DNA of 64,000 nucleotides from contig NC_013530.1 of the NCBI RefSeq assembly GCF_000024965.1, positions 682,001 through 746,000 on the forward strand. Reading direction: 5' to 3'. The stretch's first letter is position 1. Each line of letters opens with the position of its first letter. Shown piece after piece: positions 1-16,883 of the stretch. The position numbers and the translations under genes are program-made. A model generated the notes under the pieces. It searched no databases and was not told the origin of the DNA. It worked only from the letters and a program-made list of their open reading frames with translations. This stretch comes from Xylanimonas cellulosilytica DSM 15894. Lineage in GTDB: Bacteria; Actinomycetota; Actinomycetes; Actinomycetales; Cellulomonadaceae.

Positions 1-1
1 G

Positions 2-1447
<1,446 letters not shown>

Positions 1448-1478
1448 GACGACCACCAGCTTTAGGAAGTAGGACACT

Positions 1479-5354
<3,876 letters not shown>

Positions 5355-5363
5355 GCCCTGCAG

Positions 5364-5391
5364 GCGGAAGTCAGGTAGACACGACTTCCGC
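5364..5391 (+). other. Small inverted repeat after rpoC
   Basis: GCGGAAGTC at 5364-5372 is complementary to GACTTCCGC at 5383-5391, and equally to the same nine bases at 5343-5351 inside the last rpoC codons. Two mutually exclusive hairpins are therefore possible just upstream of the terminator. Confidence 0.5.
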
Positions 5392-5417
5392 TAGTCCTTG
5401 CAAGGTCTGCTGACGTG

Positions 5418-5449
5418 AGGCGGGGCGGTCGTTTTTGACCGCCCCGCCT
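5418..5449 (+). terminator. Intrinsic terminator of rpoBC
   Basis: A perfect 13-bp stem (AGGCGGGGCGGTC at 5418-5430 with its complement at 5437-5449) with loop GTTTTT. No long U-tract follows, which is common in high-GC actinobacteria. The right arm overlaps the -35 box of the next promoter. Confidence 0.85.
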
Positions 5450-5463
5450 TCGTCATGTAGGCT
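5435..5463 (+). promoter_or_regulatory. Promoter of rpsL-rpsG-fusA
   Basis: TTGACC at 5435-5440, a 17-nt spacer, and TAGGCT at 5458-5463 make a near-consensus housekeeping promoter. The -35 box lies in the loop and right arm of the rpoC terminator. It implies a leader of about 185 nt before rpsL (5470-5656), in which I see no ORF or known riboswitch. Confidence 0.75.
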
Positions 5464-5656
5464 CGCTCGCTGTGCCTGGCGTGTCTTCAGACGCCCAGGT
5501 CCCGGTGCCGTGAGGCCCGGGCCATCGAGCCGGTGGTACGTGGCTGCGGTCCCCTTGTGAGGGCTGCGCGCCGTGTGCTGTCCGGCGCGCACAGCCTTGA
5601 ATCCACCCGCGGGGGCCGGCCGGTCTCCGTGAGCTCGAGAAGACGACGGAGACGTA

Positions 5657-6031
5657 GTGCCTACGATCCAGCAGCTCGTCCGCAAGGGCCGGACCACGAA
5701 GCCGGGGAAGTCGAAGACTCCCGCGCTCAAGGGTTCGCCTCAGCGGCGCGGCGTGTGCACCCGTGTGTACACCACCACCCCCAAGAAGCCGAACTCCGCC
5801 CTCCGCAAGGTCGCGCGTGTGAAGCTCTCCTCCGGCATCGAGGTCACGGCCTACATCCCGGGCGTCGGCCACAACCTTCAGGAGCACTCGATCGTGCTCG
5901 TCCGCGGCGGCCGTGTGAAGGACCTCCCGGGTGTCCGTTACAAGATCGTCCGCGGCGCCCTGGACACGCAGGGTGTCAAGAACCGCAAGCAGGCTCGCAG
6001 CCGCTACGGCGCCAAGAAGGAGAAGGCCTGA
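5657..6031 (+). CDS. rpsL: 30S ribosomal protein S12
   Basis: Decoding-centre protein of the 30S subunit, 124 aa, full length. The GTG start at 5657 gives [12 protein letters not shown], the invariant family N-terminus. The [14 protein letters not shown] and [11 protein letters not shown] segments carry the lysines (KKPNSA and the later GGRVKDLPG loop) where streptomycin-resistance changes arise in other bacteria; here both loops read as wild type. The stop codon overlaps the rpsG start by one base (TGATG), indicating translational coupling. Confidence 0.98.
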   Translation: MPTIQQLVRKGRTTKPGKSKTPALKGSPQRRGVCTRVYTTTPKKPNSALRKVARVKLSSGIEVTAYIPGVGHNLQEHSIVLVRGGRVKDLPGVRYKIVRGALDTQGVKNRKQARSRYGAKKEKA

Positions 6032-6501
6032 TGCCTCGTAAGGGTCCGGCCCCCAAGCGGCCGCTCATCGCTGACCCCGTCTACGGGTCCCCCGTCGTCA
6101 CCCAGCTGATCAACAAGGTCCTGCTGGACGGCAAGAAGTCCACCGCCGAGGCGATCGTCTACGGCGCCCTCGAGGGTGTCCGCACCAAGACGGACCAGGA
6201 CCCGGTCGTCGTGCTCAAGCGCGCGCTGGAGAACGTCCGCCCGGCCCTCGAGGTCCGCAGCCGCCGCGTCGGTGGCGCGACCTACCAGGTCCCGGTCGAG
6301 GTGCGCCCCGTGCGGTCGACGACGCTGGCGCTGCGCTGGCTGACCGACTTCTCGCGCGCCCGCCGCGAGAAGACGATGACCGAGCGCCTCATGAACGAGA
6401 TCCTCGACGCCTCGAACGGCCTCGGTGCCGCGGTCAAGCGCCGCGAGGACATGCACAAGATGGCTGAGTCGAACCGCGCGTTCGCCCACTACCGCTGGTA
6501 A
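6031..6501 (+). CDS. rpsG: 30S ribosomal protein S7
   Basis: 156 aa, the usual length. It nucleates assembly of the 30S head and contacts tRNA at the E site. It begins [12 protein letters not shown] and ends RAFAHYRW, both typical of actinobacterial S7. The ATG at 6031 shares its A with the rpsL stop, so the two are coupled. A 75-nt gap separates it from fusA in the str operon. Confidence 0.98.
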   Translation: MPRKGPAPKRPLIADPVYGSPVVTQLINKVLLDGKKSTAEAIVYGALEGVRTKTDQDPVVVLKRALENVRPALEVRSRRVGGATYQVPVEVRPVRSTTLALRWLTDFSRARREKTMTERLMNEILDASNGLGAAVKRREDMHKMAESNRAFAHYRW

Positions 6502-6576
6502 TCGTCGTCGGCCCTGGGGGTGATCCACCCCCGGGGCCGCAGGCGTACCACCCTCTCCACCGACAAGGGGTACACC

Positions 6577-8694
6577 GTGGCACTTGACGTGCTGACGGAC
6601 CTGAACAAGGTCCGGAACATCGGCATCATGGCGCACATCGATGCCGGCAAGACGACGACGACCGAGCGCATCCTGTACTACACCGGCGTCAACTACAAGA
6701 TCGGCGAGACGCACGACGGTGCCTCGACGACGGACTGGATGGAGCAGGAGCAGGAGCGTGGCATCACGATCACGTCCGCTGCTGTGACCGCCTTCTGGAA
6801 CAAGGGCAAGCCGAACGAGACGCAGATCAACGTCATCGACACGCCCGGTCACGTGGACTTCACGGTCGAGGTCGAGCGCTCGCTGCGCGTCCTCGACGGC
6901 GCGGTCGCCGTCTTCGACGGCAAGGAGGGCGTCGAGCCCCAGTCCGAGACGGTGTGGCGCCAGGCGGACAAGTACGAGGTCCCCCGCATCTGCTTCGTCA
7001 ACAAGATGGACAAGCTGGGCGCGGACTTCTACTTCACGGTCGACACGATCGTGAACCGCCTGAAGGCCAAGCCGCTGGTCATCCAGCTCCCGATCGGTGC
7101 CGAGAACGACTTCGTCGGCGTCGTCGACCTGGTCGAGATGCGCGCGCTCGTGTGGCGTGGCGAGACGGAGATGGGCGCGAAGTACGAGGTCGAGGAGATC
7201 CCGGCCGACCTCCAGGAGAAGGCGGAGCAGTACCGCGCCGAGCTCCTCGAGGCCGTCGCCGAGACCGACGACGACCTGCTCGAGAAGTTCCTCGGTGGCG
7301 AGGACCTGACGCTGGCCGAGATCAAGGCGGGTATCCGCAAGCTGACGATCACCGGCGAGGCCTTCCCGGTCCTGTGCGGCTCGGCGTTCAAGAACAAGGG
7401 CGTCCAGCCCATGCTCGACGCCGTCGTCGACTACCTGCCGTCGCCCCTCGACGTCCCGGCCATCCAGGGCCACGACGTCAAGGACGCCGAGCTCGTCGTC
7501 GAGCGCCACCCGGACGCCACGGAGCCGTTCGCGGCCCTCGCGTTCAAGATCGCCGCGCACCCGTTCTTCGGCAAGCTCACCTTCATCCGCGTCTACTCCG
7601 GCCGGGTGTCGCAGGGCGCTCAGGTCGTGAACTCGACCAAGGGCAAGAAGGAGCGCATCGGCAAGATCTTCCAGATGCACGCCAACAAGGAGAACCCTGT
7701 TGACGAGGCGACGGCGGGTCACATCTACGCGTTCATCGGCCTCAAGGACGTCACCACCGGTGACACCCTGTGCGACTCGAGCGCGCAGGTCATCCTCGAG
7801 TCGATGACCTTCCCCGAGCCGGTCATCGACGTGGCCATCGAGCCCAAGACGAAGGCTGACCAGGAGAAGCTCTCGACGGCGATCCAGAAGCTCGCCGAGG
7901 AGGACCCGACCTTCCGCGTCAAGCTGGACGAGGAGACCGGCCAGACCGTCATCGGCGGCATGGGCGAGCTCCACCTCGACATCCTCGTCGACCGCATGCG
8001 TCGCGAGTTCAAGGTCGAGGCCAACGTCGGCAAGCCGCAGGTCGCGTACCGCGAGACGATCCGCCGTGCGGTGGACAAGATCGACTACACGCACAAGAAG
8101 CAGACCGGTGGGTCGGGCCAGTTCGCCAAGGTCCAGATGGCTTTCGAGCCGCTGGACACTACCGAGGGCGAGCTCTACGAGTTCAACAACGCCGTCACGG
8201 GTGGCCGCGTCCCGCGCGAGTACATCCCGTCGGTCGACGCCGGCATCCAGTCGGCGATGCAGCAGGGCGTGCTGGCGGGCTTCCCGCTCGTCGGCATCAA
8301 GGCCACGCTGCTCGACGGCGCCTACCACGAGGTCGACTCCTCGGAGATGGCGTTCAAGATCGCCGGCTCGATGATCCTCAAGGAGGGCGTCAGGCGGGCG
8401 GACCCGGTTCTGCTCGAGCCGGTCATGGCCGTCGAGGTCCGTACGCCCGAGGAGTACATGGGCGACGTCATCGGCGACATCAACTCCCGCCGTGGCATGA
8501 TCCAGTCCATGGAGGACGCGACCGGCGTCAAGGTCGTTCGCGCCCAGGTGCCGCTGAGCGAGATGTTCGGGTACATCGGTGACCTGCGGTCGAAGACCCA
8601 GGGCCGCGCGGTGTACTCGATGCAGTTCGACAGCTACGCCGAGGTTCCTCGCAACGTCGCTGAAGAGATCATCAAGAAGACCCGGGGCGAGTGA
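6577..8694 (+). CDS. fusA: Elongation factor G
   Basis: Translocation GTPase, 705 aa from the GTG at 6577, whose product [26 protein letters not shown] matches the family (read in pieces). An in-frame start at 6520 exists, but its extra residues are not family-like. G1 is AHIDAGKT (19-26), G2 RGITI (61-65), G3 DTPGHVDF (88-95), G4 NKMD (142-145). Domains IV and V are complete to ...[10 protein letters not shown]. Third gene of the str operon; tuf follows after 126 nt with its own probable promoter. Confidence 0.98.
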   Translation: MALDVLTDLNKVRNIGIMAHIDAGKTTTTERILYYTGVNYKIGETHDGASTTDWMEQEQERGITITSAAVTAFWNKGKPNETQINVIDTPGHVDFTVEVERSLRVLDGAVAVFDGKEGVEPQSETVWRQADKYEVPRICFVNKMDKLGADFYFTVDTIVNRLKAKPLVIQLPIGAENDFVGVVDLVEMRALVWRGETEMGAKYEVEEIPADLQEKAEQYRAELLEAVAETDDDLLEKFLGGEDLTLAEIKAGIRKLTITGEAFPVLCGSAFKNKGVQPMLDAVVDYLPSPLDVPAIQGHDVKDAELVVERHPDATEPFAALAFKIAAHPFFGKLTFIRVYSGRVSQGAQVVNSTKGKKERIGKIFQMHANKENPVDEATAGHIYAFIGLKDVTTGDTLCDSSAQVILESMTFPEPVIDVAIEPKTKADQEKLSTAIQKLAEEDPTFRVKLDEETGQTVIGGMGELHLDILVDRMRREFKVEANVGKPQVAYRETIRRAVDKIDYTHKKQTGGSGQFAKVQMAFEPLDTTEGELYEFNNAVTGGRVPREYIPSVDAGIQSAMQQGVLAGFPLVGIKATLLDGAYHEVDSSEMAFKIAGSMILKEGVRRADPVLLEPVMAVEVRTPEEYMGDVIGDINSRRGMIQSMEDATGVKVVRAQVPLSEMFGYIGDLRSKTQGRAVYSMQFDSYAEVPRNVAEEIIKKTRGE

Positions 8695-8758
8695 GTCCCC
8701 ACAGGTCGACCAGCACCACCATCAACCTGTAGGAAACCCCCCGTCGCCCCGCGGGATG

Positions 8759-8764
8759 TAGGCT
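8759..8764 (+). promoter_or_regulatory. Probable -10 box of tuf
   Basis: TAGGCT lies 56 nt before the tuf start, the same hexamer as in the rpsL and infA promoters. No convincing -35 box is seen upstream, so this rests mainly on the -10 and on the position between fusA and a highly expressed gene. Confidence 0.5.
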
Positions 8765-8820
8765 AGTCAGCCGAGTCTCGCAACGTTCGGGAACATCTAC
8801 CCAGTCCCAGGAGGACCCCA

Positions 8821-10026
<1,206 letters not shown>

Positions 10027-10058
10027 TCTTGCGCTGATGGCTCGCTGATCTGATCAGC

Positions 10059-10101
10059 CACGAAGGCCCCGGTCCCCGCCCAGGGAACCGGGGCCTTCGT
10101 G
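10059..10101 (+). terminator. Terminator after tuf
   Basis: A perfect 15-bp GC-rich stem: CACGAAGGCCCCGGT at 10059-10073 pairs with 10087-10101. The loop is 13 nt and there is no U-tract. Confidence 0.8.
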
Positions 10102-10579
10102 CATGCCCTCCCGTCGTCGCCGCCGGCGGCGCTGGCGCGGAAGGGCGGTCGGTGTGTCCTGGGAGCGGCGTCACAGCAGGCTGGCTTGGGATCCGCCAGG
10201 TCGTATGGCACACTTGTCAGGTTGCCTGTCACGGGCGCGTTCTTTCTTGTGTCGAACAGTGTGTTGCACCGCAGCCGCGCGGAACCCCGAGTCTGATCTC
10301 GGTGGTCCGCCGAGCCGGCTGGAGCGAGTCCCCCTCATCGCAGGGGTTCGCGGGGCGCCGTCTGTTCAGAAGTCAGAGCGCTCCGCACGACCAGAGCTCC
10401 CGGTGGGACACACGTCCTCCATGGAGAGGGTTCGACAGGCCCGAAACACGTCGTGGTCGCTCCGCTCCGGAGGGATCACAATCCAACGGCCTCAGTGGCT
10501 TCGAGCGGGTCGCGCATGCGACACGCCCGAGCGCGGGGGTCGGACAGTAGCGGTTCGAGAGAGAGAGTCAGACGACGCC
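10102..10579 (+). promoter_or_regulatory. Long spacer/leader ahead of the S10 operon
   Basis: 478 nt without a supported gene. A possible promoter is TTGGGA at 10186-10191, a 17-nt spacer, and CACACT at 10209-10214; the -10 is weak. That would leave a leader of about 360 nt before rpsJ. The frames open here have no recognisable protein and no plausible Shine-Dalgarno. S10-operon leaders bind ribosomal protein L4 in some bacteria, but I could not fold this one confidently. Confidence 0.4.
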
Positions 10580-10888
10580 ATGGCGGGACAGAAGATCCGC
10601 ATCCGGCTCAAGTCCTATGACCACGAGGTCATCGACAGCTCCGCGCGCAAGATCGTCGACACGGTCACTCGCGCGGGTGCGACTGTTGTGGGCCCGGTGC
10701 CGCTCCCGACGGAGAAGAACGTCTTCGTCGTGATCCGGTCGCCTCACAAGTACAAGGACAGCCGCGAGCACTTCGAGATGCGTACGCACAAGCGGCTCAT
10801 CGACATCATCGACCCCACGCCGAAGGCCGTCGACTCGCTCATGCGTATCGACCTGCCTGCCGACGTGAACATCGAGATCAAGCTCTGA
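10580..10888 (+). CDS. rpsJ: 30S ribosomal protein S10
   Basis: 102 aa, usual length; head protein of the 30S subunit and the NusE transcription-elongation partner. ATG at 10580 gives [26 protein letters not shown] (in pieces), the family N-terminus; upstream in-frame starts add unrelated residues. Purine-rich GAGAGAGAG precedes it at 10559-10567. First gene of the S10 operon. Confidence 0.97.
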   Translation: MAGQKIRIRLKSYDHEVIDSSARKIVDTVTRAGATVVGPVPLPTEKNVFVVIRSPHKYKDSREHFEMRTHKRLIDIIDPTPKAVDSLMRIDLPADVNIEIKL

Positions 10889-10902
10889 GGCAGGTGACTG
10901 AG

Positions 10903-11556
10903 ATGAGCAACCTGCAGAAGAACGTGACCGCAGTGCTGGGCAAGAAGCTCGGCATGACGCAGCTGTGGGACGAGGCCGGGCGCCTCGTGCCCGTCACGGT
11001 CGTCGCGGTGGACACCAACGTGGTGACCCAGGTCCGCACGACCGAGACCGACGGCTACTCCGCCGTCCAGCTCGCCGTCGGCCAGATCGACCCGCGCAAG
11101 GTCACCCAGCCGCTGAAGGGCCACTTCGAGAAGGCCGGCGTGACGCCGCGCCGTCACGTGGCCGAGATCCGTACCGCAGACGCGTCGACCTACACGGTCG
11201 GCCAGGAGATCACCGCCGCCGCCTTCGAGGCGGGCGCCGTGGTCGACGTCAGCGGTACCACCAAGGGCAAGGGCACGGCCGGTGTCATGAAGCGCCACGG
11301 CTTCGCCGGTGTGGGCGCCTCGCACGGTTCGCACCGCAACCACCGCAAGCCGGGCTCGATCGGTGGCGCTTCGACGCCGTCGCGCGTGTTCAAGGGCCTG
11401 CGCATGGCCGGCCGGATGGGCAACGCCCGTCAGACCACCCAGAACCTGACCGTCCACGCGGTCGACGCCGAGAAGGGTCTGCTGCTCGTCAAGGGCGCGG
11501 TTCCCGGCCCCAAGGGTGGCGTCGTCGTCGTCAAGACCGCAGCGAAGGGTGCGTGA
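10903..11556 (+). CDS. rplC: 50S ribosomal protein L3
   Basis: 217 aa, usual length; one of the first proteins to bind 23S rRNA. ATG at 10903 is preferred: AGGTG at 10892-10896 serves as its Shine-Dalgarno, and the in-frame GTG at 10894 is part of that site. The [20 protein letters not shown]-terminus and the [17 protein letters not shown]-type loop near the peptidyl-transferase centre are intact. Confidence 0.97.
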   Translation: MSNLQKNVTAVLGKKLGMTQLWDEAGRLVPVTVVAVDTNVVTQVRTTETDGYSAVQLAVGQIDPRKVTQPLKGHFEKAGVTPRRHVAEIRTADASTYTVGQEITAAAFEAGAVVDVSGTTKGKGTAGVMKRHGFAGVGASHGSHRNHRKPGSIGGASTPSRVFKGLRMAGRMGNARQTTQNLTVHAVDAEKGLLLVKGAVPGPKGGVVVVKTAAKGA

Positions 11557-11561
11557 CACAC

Positions 11562-12260
11562 ATGACCTCCCTCACCGTTGACGTTCTCGACGCCCAGGGC
11601 AAGAAGGCCGGCCAGGCCGAGCTGCCCGCAGAGGTGTTCGACGTCGTCACCAACGTCCCGCTGATCCACCAGGTCGTCGTCGCGCAGCGTGCCGCTGCCC
11701 GCCAGGGCACGCACGCCACGAAGACTCGTGGCGAGGTCCGCGGCGGTGGCCGCAAGCCGTACAAGCAGAAGGGCACCGGCCGCGCCCGTCAGGGTTCGAC
11801 CCGCGCTCCGCAGTTCGCCGGCGGTGGCACCGTCCACGGCCCGCAGCCGCGCTCGTACGACCAGCGCACCCCGAAGAAGATGAAGGCCGCCGCCCTGCGT
11901 GGCGCCCTCTCCGACCGCGCTCGCGCCGGCCGCGTGCACGTCGTCACCGGCTTCGGCATCGACGGCACGCCGTCGACCAAGACCGCGCTGCAGACCCTGT
12001 CGGTACTGTCCGAGCGTCGCCACGTCCTCGTGGTGACCGAGCGTTCGGACGAGGCGACGATCCTGTCGCTGCGCAACGTCCCGACGGTCCACCTGCTCGT
12101 GGCCGACCAGCTGAACACGTACGACGTGCTCGTCTCGGACGACGTCGTCTTCACGCAGGGCGCGCTCGCCGCGTTCCTCGCGGGCCCCGCCAAGGGCGCG
12201 AAGGCGATCGCCACCGAGTCGGAGGCCACGTCGGAGGCCACCGAGGAGGCCACCAAGTGA
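11562..12260 (+). CDS. rplD: 50S ribosomal protein L4
   Basis: 232 aa. It lines the peptide exit tunnel; the loop [19 protein letters not shown] (in pieces, about residues 60-78) is conserved. ATG at 11562 lies 5 nt after the rplC stop. The last ~20 residues are an alternating Ala/Thr/Glu/Ser tail beyond the normal fold. Known in some bacteria as the autoregulator of the S10 operon. The stop overlaps the rplW start by 4 nt. Confidence 0.97.
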   Translation: MTSLTVDVLDAQGKKAGQAELPAEVFDVVTNVPLIHQVVVAQRAAARQGTHATKTRGEVRGGGRKPYKQKGTGRARQGSTRAPQFAGGGTVHGPQPRSYDQRTPKKMKAAALRGALSDRARAGRVHVVTGFGIDGTPSTKTALQTLSVLSERRHVLVVTERSDEATILSLRNVPTVHLLVADQLNTYDVLVSDDVVFTQGALAAFLAGPAKGAKAIATESEATSEATEEATK

Positions 12261-12559
12261 CCACCGTGCAGAAGGACCCGCGCGACATCCTGATCGCGCC
12301 GGTCGTCTCCGAGAAGAGCTACGGCCTCCTCGACGAGGGCAAGTACACCTTCGTCGTGGACCCGCGCGCCAACAAGACCGAGATCAAGATCGCCGTCGAG
12401 CAGGTCTTCGGCGTCAAGGTCGACTCGGTCAACACGATCAACCGCAAGGGCAAGACGCGTCGCACGCGCTTTGGCCTGGGCAAGCGCAAGGACACGAAGC
12501 GTGCGATCGTCACCCTCCGCGAGGGGTCGATCGACATCTTCGGCGGTCCGGTCGGCTGA
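12257..12559 (+). CDS. rplW: 50S ribosomal protein L23
   Basis: 100 aa, usual length; sits at the tunnel exit and docks signal recognition particle and trigger factor. The GTG start overlaps the rplD stop (GTGA). The protein reads [20 protein letters not shown] near its N-terminus and carries the [20 protein letters not shown] basic segment. Confidence 0.97.
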   Translation: MTTVQKDPRDILIAPVVSEKSYGLLDEGKYTFVVDPRANKTEIKIAVEQVFGVKVDSVNTINRKGKTRRTRFGLGKRKDTKRAIVTLREGSIDIFGGPVG

Positions 12560-12592
12560 CCCGGTACTGAAGAAGATCGAGGACTGAATCCC

Positions 12593-13429
12593 ATGGGAAT
12601 TCGTAAGTACAAGCCGACTACGCCCGGCCGTCGTGGCTCGAGCGTCGCGGACTTCGTCGAGGTCACCCGTTCGCAGCCGGAGAAGTCGCTGGTCCGCCCC
12701 CTGTCGAAGACGGGTGGCCGCAACAACACCGGTCGCATCACGACCCGGCACAAGGGTGGTGGCCACAAGCGCCAGTACCGCGTGATCGACTTCCGTCGTC
12801 ACGACAAGGACGGCGTGCCGGCCAAGGTCGCTCACATCGAGTACGACCCCAACCGCACGGCGCGCATCGCCCTCCTGCACTACGCGGACGGCGAGAAGCG
12901 CTACATCATCGCGCCGAACAAGCTGTCGCAGGGCGACGTCGTCGAGGCCGGTGCCGGTGCCGACATCAAGCCCGGCAACAACCTGCCCCTGCGCAACATC
13001 CCGACCGGTACGGTCATCCACGCCATCGAGCTGCGGCCCGGTGGCGGCGCGAAGATCGCCCGCTCGGCCGGTGTCTCCGTCCAGCTCGTCGCGAAGGACG
13101 GCCCCTACGCCCAGCTGCGTATGCCGTCCGGTGAGATCCGCAACGTCGACCTGCGCTGCCGCGCCACGGTCGGCGAGGTGGGCAACGCCGAGCAGTCGAA
13201 CATCAACTGGGGCAAGGCCGGCCGCATGCGCTGGAAGGGCGTCCGCCCGACCGTGCGTGGTGTCGCCATGAACCCGATCGACCACCCGCACGGTGGTGGT
13301 GAGGGCAAGACGTCCGGTGGTCGTCACCCGGTGAGCCCGTGGGGCCAGCCGGAGGGTCGTACCCGCCGTCCCAACAAGTCGAGCGACAAGCTGATCGTCC
13401 GCCGCCGTCGCACCGGCAAGAAGCGCTGA
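12593..13429 (+). CDS. rplB: 50S ribosomal protein L2
   Basis: 278 aa, usual length. Needed for subunit association and peptidyl transfer. [21 protein letters not shown] opens the protein. The conserved [26 protein letters not shown] region near the C-terminus contains the His thought to be important at the active centre. Sits 33 nt after rplW in the S10 operon. Confidence 0.97.
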   Translation: MGIRKYKPTTPGRRGSSVADFVEVTRSQPEKSLVRPLSKTGGRNNTGRITTRHKGGGHKRQYRVIDFRRHDKDGVPAKVAHIEYDPNRTARIALLHYADGEKRYIIAPNKLSQGDVVEAGAGADIKPGNNLPLRNIPTGTVIHAIELRPGGGAKIARSAGVSVQLVAKDGPYAQLRMPSGEIRNVDLRCRATVGEVGNAEQSNINWGKAGRMRWKGVRPTVRGVAMNPIDHPHGGGEGKTSGGRHPVSPWGQPEGRTRRPNKSSDKLIVRRRRTGKKR

Positions 13430-13444
13430 TAAGGAGCCTGGAAC

Positions 13445-13726
13445 ATGCCTCGCAGCCTGAAGAAGGGCCCCTTCGTCGACGGCCACCTGCAGAAGAAGGT
13501 GGACGTGCAGAACGAGAAGGGGACCAAGAACGTCATCAAGACCTGGTCCCGTCGGTCGGTCATCACGCCCGACTTCCTCGGTCACACCTTCGCCGTGCAC
13601 GACGGCCGCAAGCACACGCCGGTCTTCGTGACCGAGTCGATGGTCGGCCACAAGCTCGGTGAGTTTGCACCCACGCGGACATTCCGCGGCCACGTGAAGG
13701 ACGACAAGAAGGGTCGTCGTCGCTGA
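13445..13726 (+). CDS. rpsS: 30S ribosomal protein S19
   Basis: 93 aa, usual length; forms a head complex with S13 near the A site. [19 protein letters not shown] is the invariant start; AAGGAG lies at 13432-13437. The C-terminal [20 protein letters not shown]-type basic tail is present. Confidence 0.97.
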   Translation: MPRSLKKGPFVDGHLQKKVDVQNEKGTKNVIKTWSRRSVITPDFLGHTFAVHDGRKHTPVFVTESMVGHKLGEFAPTRTFRGHVKDDKKGRRR

Positions 13727-13796
13727 GCAGGGGTTCGCCCTCTGACTCAGTGATGACCGACCTGGACTGTCTTCGATACAGGAAAGCAGGACAGCA

Positions 13797-14165
13797 ATGG
13801 AAGCCAAGGCGCAGGCGCGGTTCGTCCGCGTGACGCCGATGAAGGCCCGGCGCGTCGTGGACCTCATCCGTGGCAAGCAGGCCGGCGAGGCCGTCGCGGT
13901 GCTGAAGTTCGCGCCGCAGGCCGCCGCCGAGCCGGTGCGCAAGGTCGTGGAGTCCGCGATCGCCAACGCCCGGGTGAAGGCCGACCGCGCGAGCGAGCGC
14001 TTCGACGAGCAGGAGCTCGTCGTCGCGGCCGCCTTCGTGGACGAGGGCCCGACCCTGAAGCGGTTCCGCCCGCGTGCCCAGGGCCGCGCGGCCCAGGTGC
14101 TCAAGCGGACCAGCCACATCACCGTGGTGGTCGCACCGCGCGAGAAGAAGGAAGGGGCCCGATAG
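13797..14165 (+). CDS. rplV: 50S ribosomal protein L22
   Basis: 122 aa, usual length; its beta-hairpin lines the exit tunnel. The fold signature [19 protein letters not shown] is near the N-terminus and [12 protein letters not shown] marks the hairpin loop, with no insertion of the kind linked to macrolide resistance. The TAG stop overlaps the rpsC GTG by one base. Confidence 0.97.
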   Translation: MEAKAQARFVRVTPMKARRVVDLIRGKQAGEAVAVLKFAPQAAAEPVRKVVESAIANARVKADRASERFDEQELVVAAAFVDEGPTLKRFRPRAQGRAAQVLKRTSHITVVVAPREKKEGAR

Positions 14166-15004
14166 TGGGGCAGAAGGTTCACCCGCACGGGTACCGCCTC
14201 GGCATCACCACCGACCACCGGTCGCGCTGGTTTGCCGACAGCACGAAGCCTGGTCAGCGGTACCGCGACTACGTCCGTGAGGACGTCGAGATCCGCAAGC
14301 TCATGGCCACCGGCCTTGAGCGTGCCGGAATTGCCAAGGTCGAGATCGAGCGCACCCGCGACCGCGTCCGCGTGGACATCCACACGGCGCGTCCGGGCAT
14401 CGTGATCGGCCGCCGTGGCGCCGAGGCCGACCGCATCCGCGGCGAGCTCGAGAAGCTCACGGGCAAGCAGGTCCAGCTGAACATCCTCGAGGTCAAGAAC
14501 GCCGAGATCGAGGCTCAGCTGGTGGCCCAGGGCATCGCCGAGCAGCTCGCCTCGCGCGTCTCCTTCCGCCGCGCCATGCGCAAGGGCATCCAGTCCGCGC
14601 AGCGCGCCGGTGCGAAGGGTATCCGCGTGCAGGTCGCGGGCCGCCTCGGCGGCGCCGAGATGAGCCGGTCGGAGTTCTACCGCGAGGGTCGTGTGCCGCT
14701 GCACACGCTGCGCGCGAACATCGACTACGGCTTCTACGAGGCCCGCACCACCTTCGGCCGTATCGGCGTGAAGGTGTGGATCTACAAGGGCGACATCACC
14801 GAGAAGGAGTTCGCCGCTCAGCAGGCTGCCTCCGCTCCGCGTCAGGGCCGTGGCCCGCGCGCCGAGCGTGGCGGCGAGCGCGGTGGCGAGCGCCGTGGCG
14901 GTCGCCGGAACGAGCGACCGGCCGCTGCGTCGGCAGAGGCTGCTGCGGCTCCCGCCGCCGCACCCGCCGAGGTGGCGCCGGCTGAGACCGGAACGGAGGC
15001 CTGA
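14165..15004 (+). CDS. rpsC: 30S ribosomal protein S3
   Basis: 279 aa; part of the mRNA entry channel helicase. GTG at 14165 gives [18 protein letters not shown]. The KH domain with [17 protein letters not shown] is at about residues 80-100. The last ~60 residues are a low-complexity tail, first Arg/Gly/Glu-rich and then Ala/Pro-rich, longer than in most bacteria. The tail is clean in frame and ends 2 nt before rplP. Confidence 0.97.
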   Translation: MGQKVHPHGYRLGITTDHRSRWFADSTKPGQRYRDYVREDVEIRKLMATGLERAGIAKVEIERTRDRVRVDIHTARPGIVIGRRGAEADRIRGELEKLTGKQVQLNILEVKNAEIEAQLVAQGIAEQLASRVSFRRAMRKGIQSAQRAGAKGIRVQVAGRLGGAEMSRSEFYREGRVPLHTLRANIDYGFYEARTTFGRIGVKVWIYKGDITEKEFAAQQAASAPRQGRGPRAERGGERGGERRGGRRNERPAAASAEAAAAPAAAPAEVAPAETGTEA

Positions 15005-15006
15005 GC

Positions 15007-15426
15007 ATGCTGATCCCCCGCAGGCTCAAGCACCGCAAGCAGCACCACCCCGGCCGCTCCGGCGCGTCGAAGGGTGGCAACACGATCTCGTTCGGTGAGT
15101 TCGGCATCCAGGCTCTCGAGCCCGCCTACGTCACCAACCGTCAGATCGAGGCTGCTCGTATCGCGATGACCCGCCACATCAAGCGTGGCGGCAAGGTCTG
15201 GATCAACATCTACCCGGACCGTCCGCTGACCAAGAAGCCCGCCGAGACCCGCATGGGTTCCGGTAAGGGCTCGCCCGAGTGGTGGGTCGCCAACGTCAAG
15301 CCCGGCCGCATTCTTTTTGAGCTGGCCGGCGTCCCGGAGCCCTTGGCTCGTGAGGCCATGCGCCGCGCGATCCACAAGCTCCCGATGAAGTGCCGTTTCG
15401 TGGTGCGCGAGGGTGGTGCGATCTGA
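15007..15426 (+). CDS. rplP: 50S ribosomal protein L16
   Basis: 139 aa, usual length; contacts A-site tRNA and is the contact site for avilamycin-type drugs. [19 protein letters not shown] at the start and [19 protein letters not shown] mid-protein are family hallmarks. Its stop shares one base with rpmC (TGATG). Confidence 0.97.
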   Translation: MLIPRRLKHRKQHHPGRSGASKGGNTISFGEFGIQALEPAYVTNRQIEAARIAMTRHIKRGGKVWINIYPDRPLTKKPAETRMGSGKGSPEWWVANVKPGRILFELAGVPEPLAREAMRRAIHKLPMKCRFVVREGGAI

Positions 15427-15662
15427 TGGCTATCGGTTCCAAGGGCCTGGCCCCTGCCGAGCTGGACGGCTTCGACGACGACAAGCTCGTCGCCGAGCTG
15501 AAGAAGGCCAAGGAGGAGCTGTTCAACCTCCGTTTCCAGTCGGCCACCGGCCAGCTGGAGTCGCACGGCCGCATCAAGGCCGTCAAGCGCGACATCGCGC
15601 GGATCTACACGATCCTGCGTGAGCGCGAGCTCGGCATCCGTACGGCTCCGAGCGCTGAGTGA
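15426..15662 (+). CDS. rpmC: 50S ribosomal protein L29
   Basis: 78 aa; two-helix protein at the tunnel exit. The ATG at 15426 overlaps the rplP stop; an in-frame start at 15390 lies inside rplP and is rejected. Core motif [14 protein letters not shown] and [12 protein letters not shown] are present. Confidence 0.96.
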   Translation: MAIGSKGLAPAELDGFDDDKLVAELKKAKEELFNLRFQSATGQLESHGRIKAVKRDIARIYTILRERELGIRTAPSAE

Positions 15663-15670
15663 GGCAGACG

Positions 15671-15967
15671 ATGAGCATCGAGAACAACGCGGCGGCCACT
15701 GAGCCCGCCGCTGACGAGCGCGGCATCCGCAAGACCCGCCGCGGCTACGTGGTCAGCGACAAGATGGACAAGACCATCGTGGTCGAGGTCGAGGACCGGG
15801 TGAAGCACCCGCTCTACGGCAAGGTCATGCGTCGCACCACCAAGGTCAAGGCCCACGACGAGCAGAACTCCGCCGGTACCGGCGACCTCGTGGTGATCAT
15901 GGAGACCCGCCCGCTGTCCGCGACCAAGCGGTGGCGCCTGGTGGAGATCCTCGAGAAGGCCAAGTGA
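15671..15967 (+). CDS. rpsQ: 30S ribosomal protein S17
   Basis: 98 aa; primary 16S rRNA binder. ATG at 15671 has GAGG at 15661-15664 as its Shine-Dalgarno; the in-frame GTG at 15659 is less likely. A ~20-residue acidic/Ala-rich N-terminal extension precedes the core [19 protein letters not shown]. Last gene of the S10 operon, followed by a hairpin. Confidence 0.96.
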   Translation: MSIENNAAATEPAADERGIRKTRRGYVVSDKMDKTIVVEVEDRVKHPLYGKVMRRTTKVKAHDEQNSAGTGDLVVIMETRPLSATKRWRLVEILEKAK

Positions 15968-15988
15968 CACCCTGGAAGTGATCTTCGT

Positions 15989-16017
15989 CGCCCGGGCCTG
16001 CTGTGCGGGCCCGGGCG
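15989..16017 (+). terminator. Hairpin after rpsQ
   Basis: A perfect 10-bp GC-only stem, CGCCCGGGCC at 15989-15998 with 16008-16017, with a 9-nt loop. It lies between rpsQ and the probable rplN promoter. Confidence 0.65.
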
Positions 16018-16020
16018 GCG

Positions 16021-16026
16021 TAGACT
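16021..16026 (+). promoter_or_regulatory. Probable -10 box of the spc operon
   Basis: TAGACT follows the rpsQ hairpin by 3 nt. It would give a ~140-nt leader before rplN. No clear -35 box; the -35 position falls in the hairpin loop. Confidence 0.5.
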
Positions 16027-16170
16027 CTCCCATTGGTCTGCCCGCGGCGTGACACACGTATGCGTGCGGGGAGGCCACACCCCATCAATCCGTTCGGCCA
16101 GGCTCCGTGCCGGTCCGCGTGCGTGCACGTGGCCGGCCCAGAGAACCAGCTCGACGACAGGAGCATTTGA

Positions 16171-16539
16171 ATGATCCAGCAGGAGTCGCGACTCCGGGTC
16201 GCCGACAACACGGGTGCCAAGGAGATTCTCTGCATCCGCGTTCTCGGTGGCTCCGGCCGTCGCTACGCCGGTATCGGTGACGTCATCGTCGCCACCGTCA
16301 AGGACGCGATCCCGGGCGGCAACGTGAAGAAGGGCGACGTGGTCAAGGCCGTCATCGTCCGGACCGCCAAGGAGCGCCGTCGTCCCGACGGTTCCTACAT
16401 CAAGTTCGACGAGAACGCCGCCGTCATCCTCAAGAACGATGGCGAGCCGCGTGGCACCCGCATCTTCGGTCCGGTCGGTCGCGAGCTGCGCGACAAGAAG
16501 TTCATGAAGATCATCTCGCTCGCGCCGGAGGTGCTCTGA
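16171..16539 (+). CDS. rplN: 50S ribosomal protein L14
   Basis: 122 aa, the universal length; binds 23S rRNA and the silencing factor RsfS in other bacteria. [19 protein letters not shown] is the invariant N-terminus. First gene of the spc operon; rplX follows after 2 nt. Confidence 0.98.
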   Translation: MIQQESRLRVADNTGAKEILCIRVLGGSGRRYAGIGDVIVATVKDAIPGGNVKKGDVVKAVIVRTAKERRRPDGSYIKFDENAAVILKNDGEPRGTRIFGPVGRELRDKKFMKIISLAPEVL

Positions 16540-16541
16540 CC

Positions 16542-16883
16542 ATGGCCAACATCAAGAAGGGCGACCAGGTGATCGTCATCGCCGGTCGCGACAAGGGCAA
16601 GACCGGCCGGGTCCTGGAGGTCCTCAAGGACTCCGACCGCCTCGTCGTCGAGGGCATCCAGCGGGTGACCAAGCACGTCAAGGCGGGCCAGACCTCGCGC
16701 GGCACCCGCACGGGTGGCATCGAGACCGTCGAGGCCCCGATCCACGTCTCCAACGTCATGCTCGTCGACCCGGAGTCGAAGAAGGGCACCCGCGTCGGCG
16801 TCCGCCTCGAGCAGGTCGAGCGCGACGGCAAGACCAAGACGGTTCGCGTCCGCGTCGCGAAGCGCTCCGGGAAGGACATCTGA
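16542..16883 (+). CDS. rplX: 50S ribosomal protein L24
   Basis: 113 aa; assembly initiator of the 50S subunit. The KOW motif ([20 protein letters not shown]) is at residues 4-23. Its stop overlaps the rplE start by one base. Confidence 0.97.
   Translation: MANIKKGDQVIVIAGRDKGKTGRVLEVLKDSDRLVVEGIQRVTKHVKAGQTSRGTRTGGIETVEAPIHVSNVMLVDPESKKGTRVGVRLEQVERDGKTKTVRVRVAKRSGKDI

Noticed and set aside
8701-8730. Terminator between fusA and tuf
   Set aside because: Only a 6-bp ACAGGT/ACCTGT match with a long loop; too weak.
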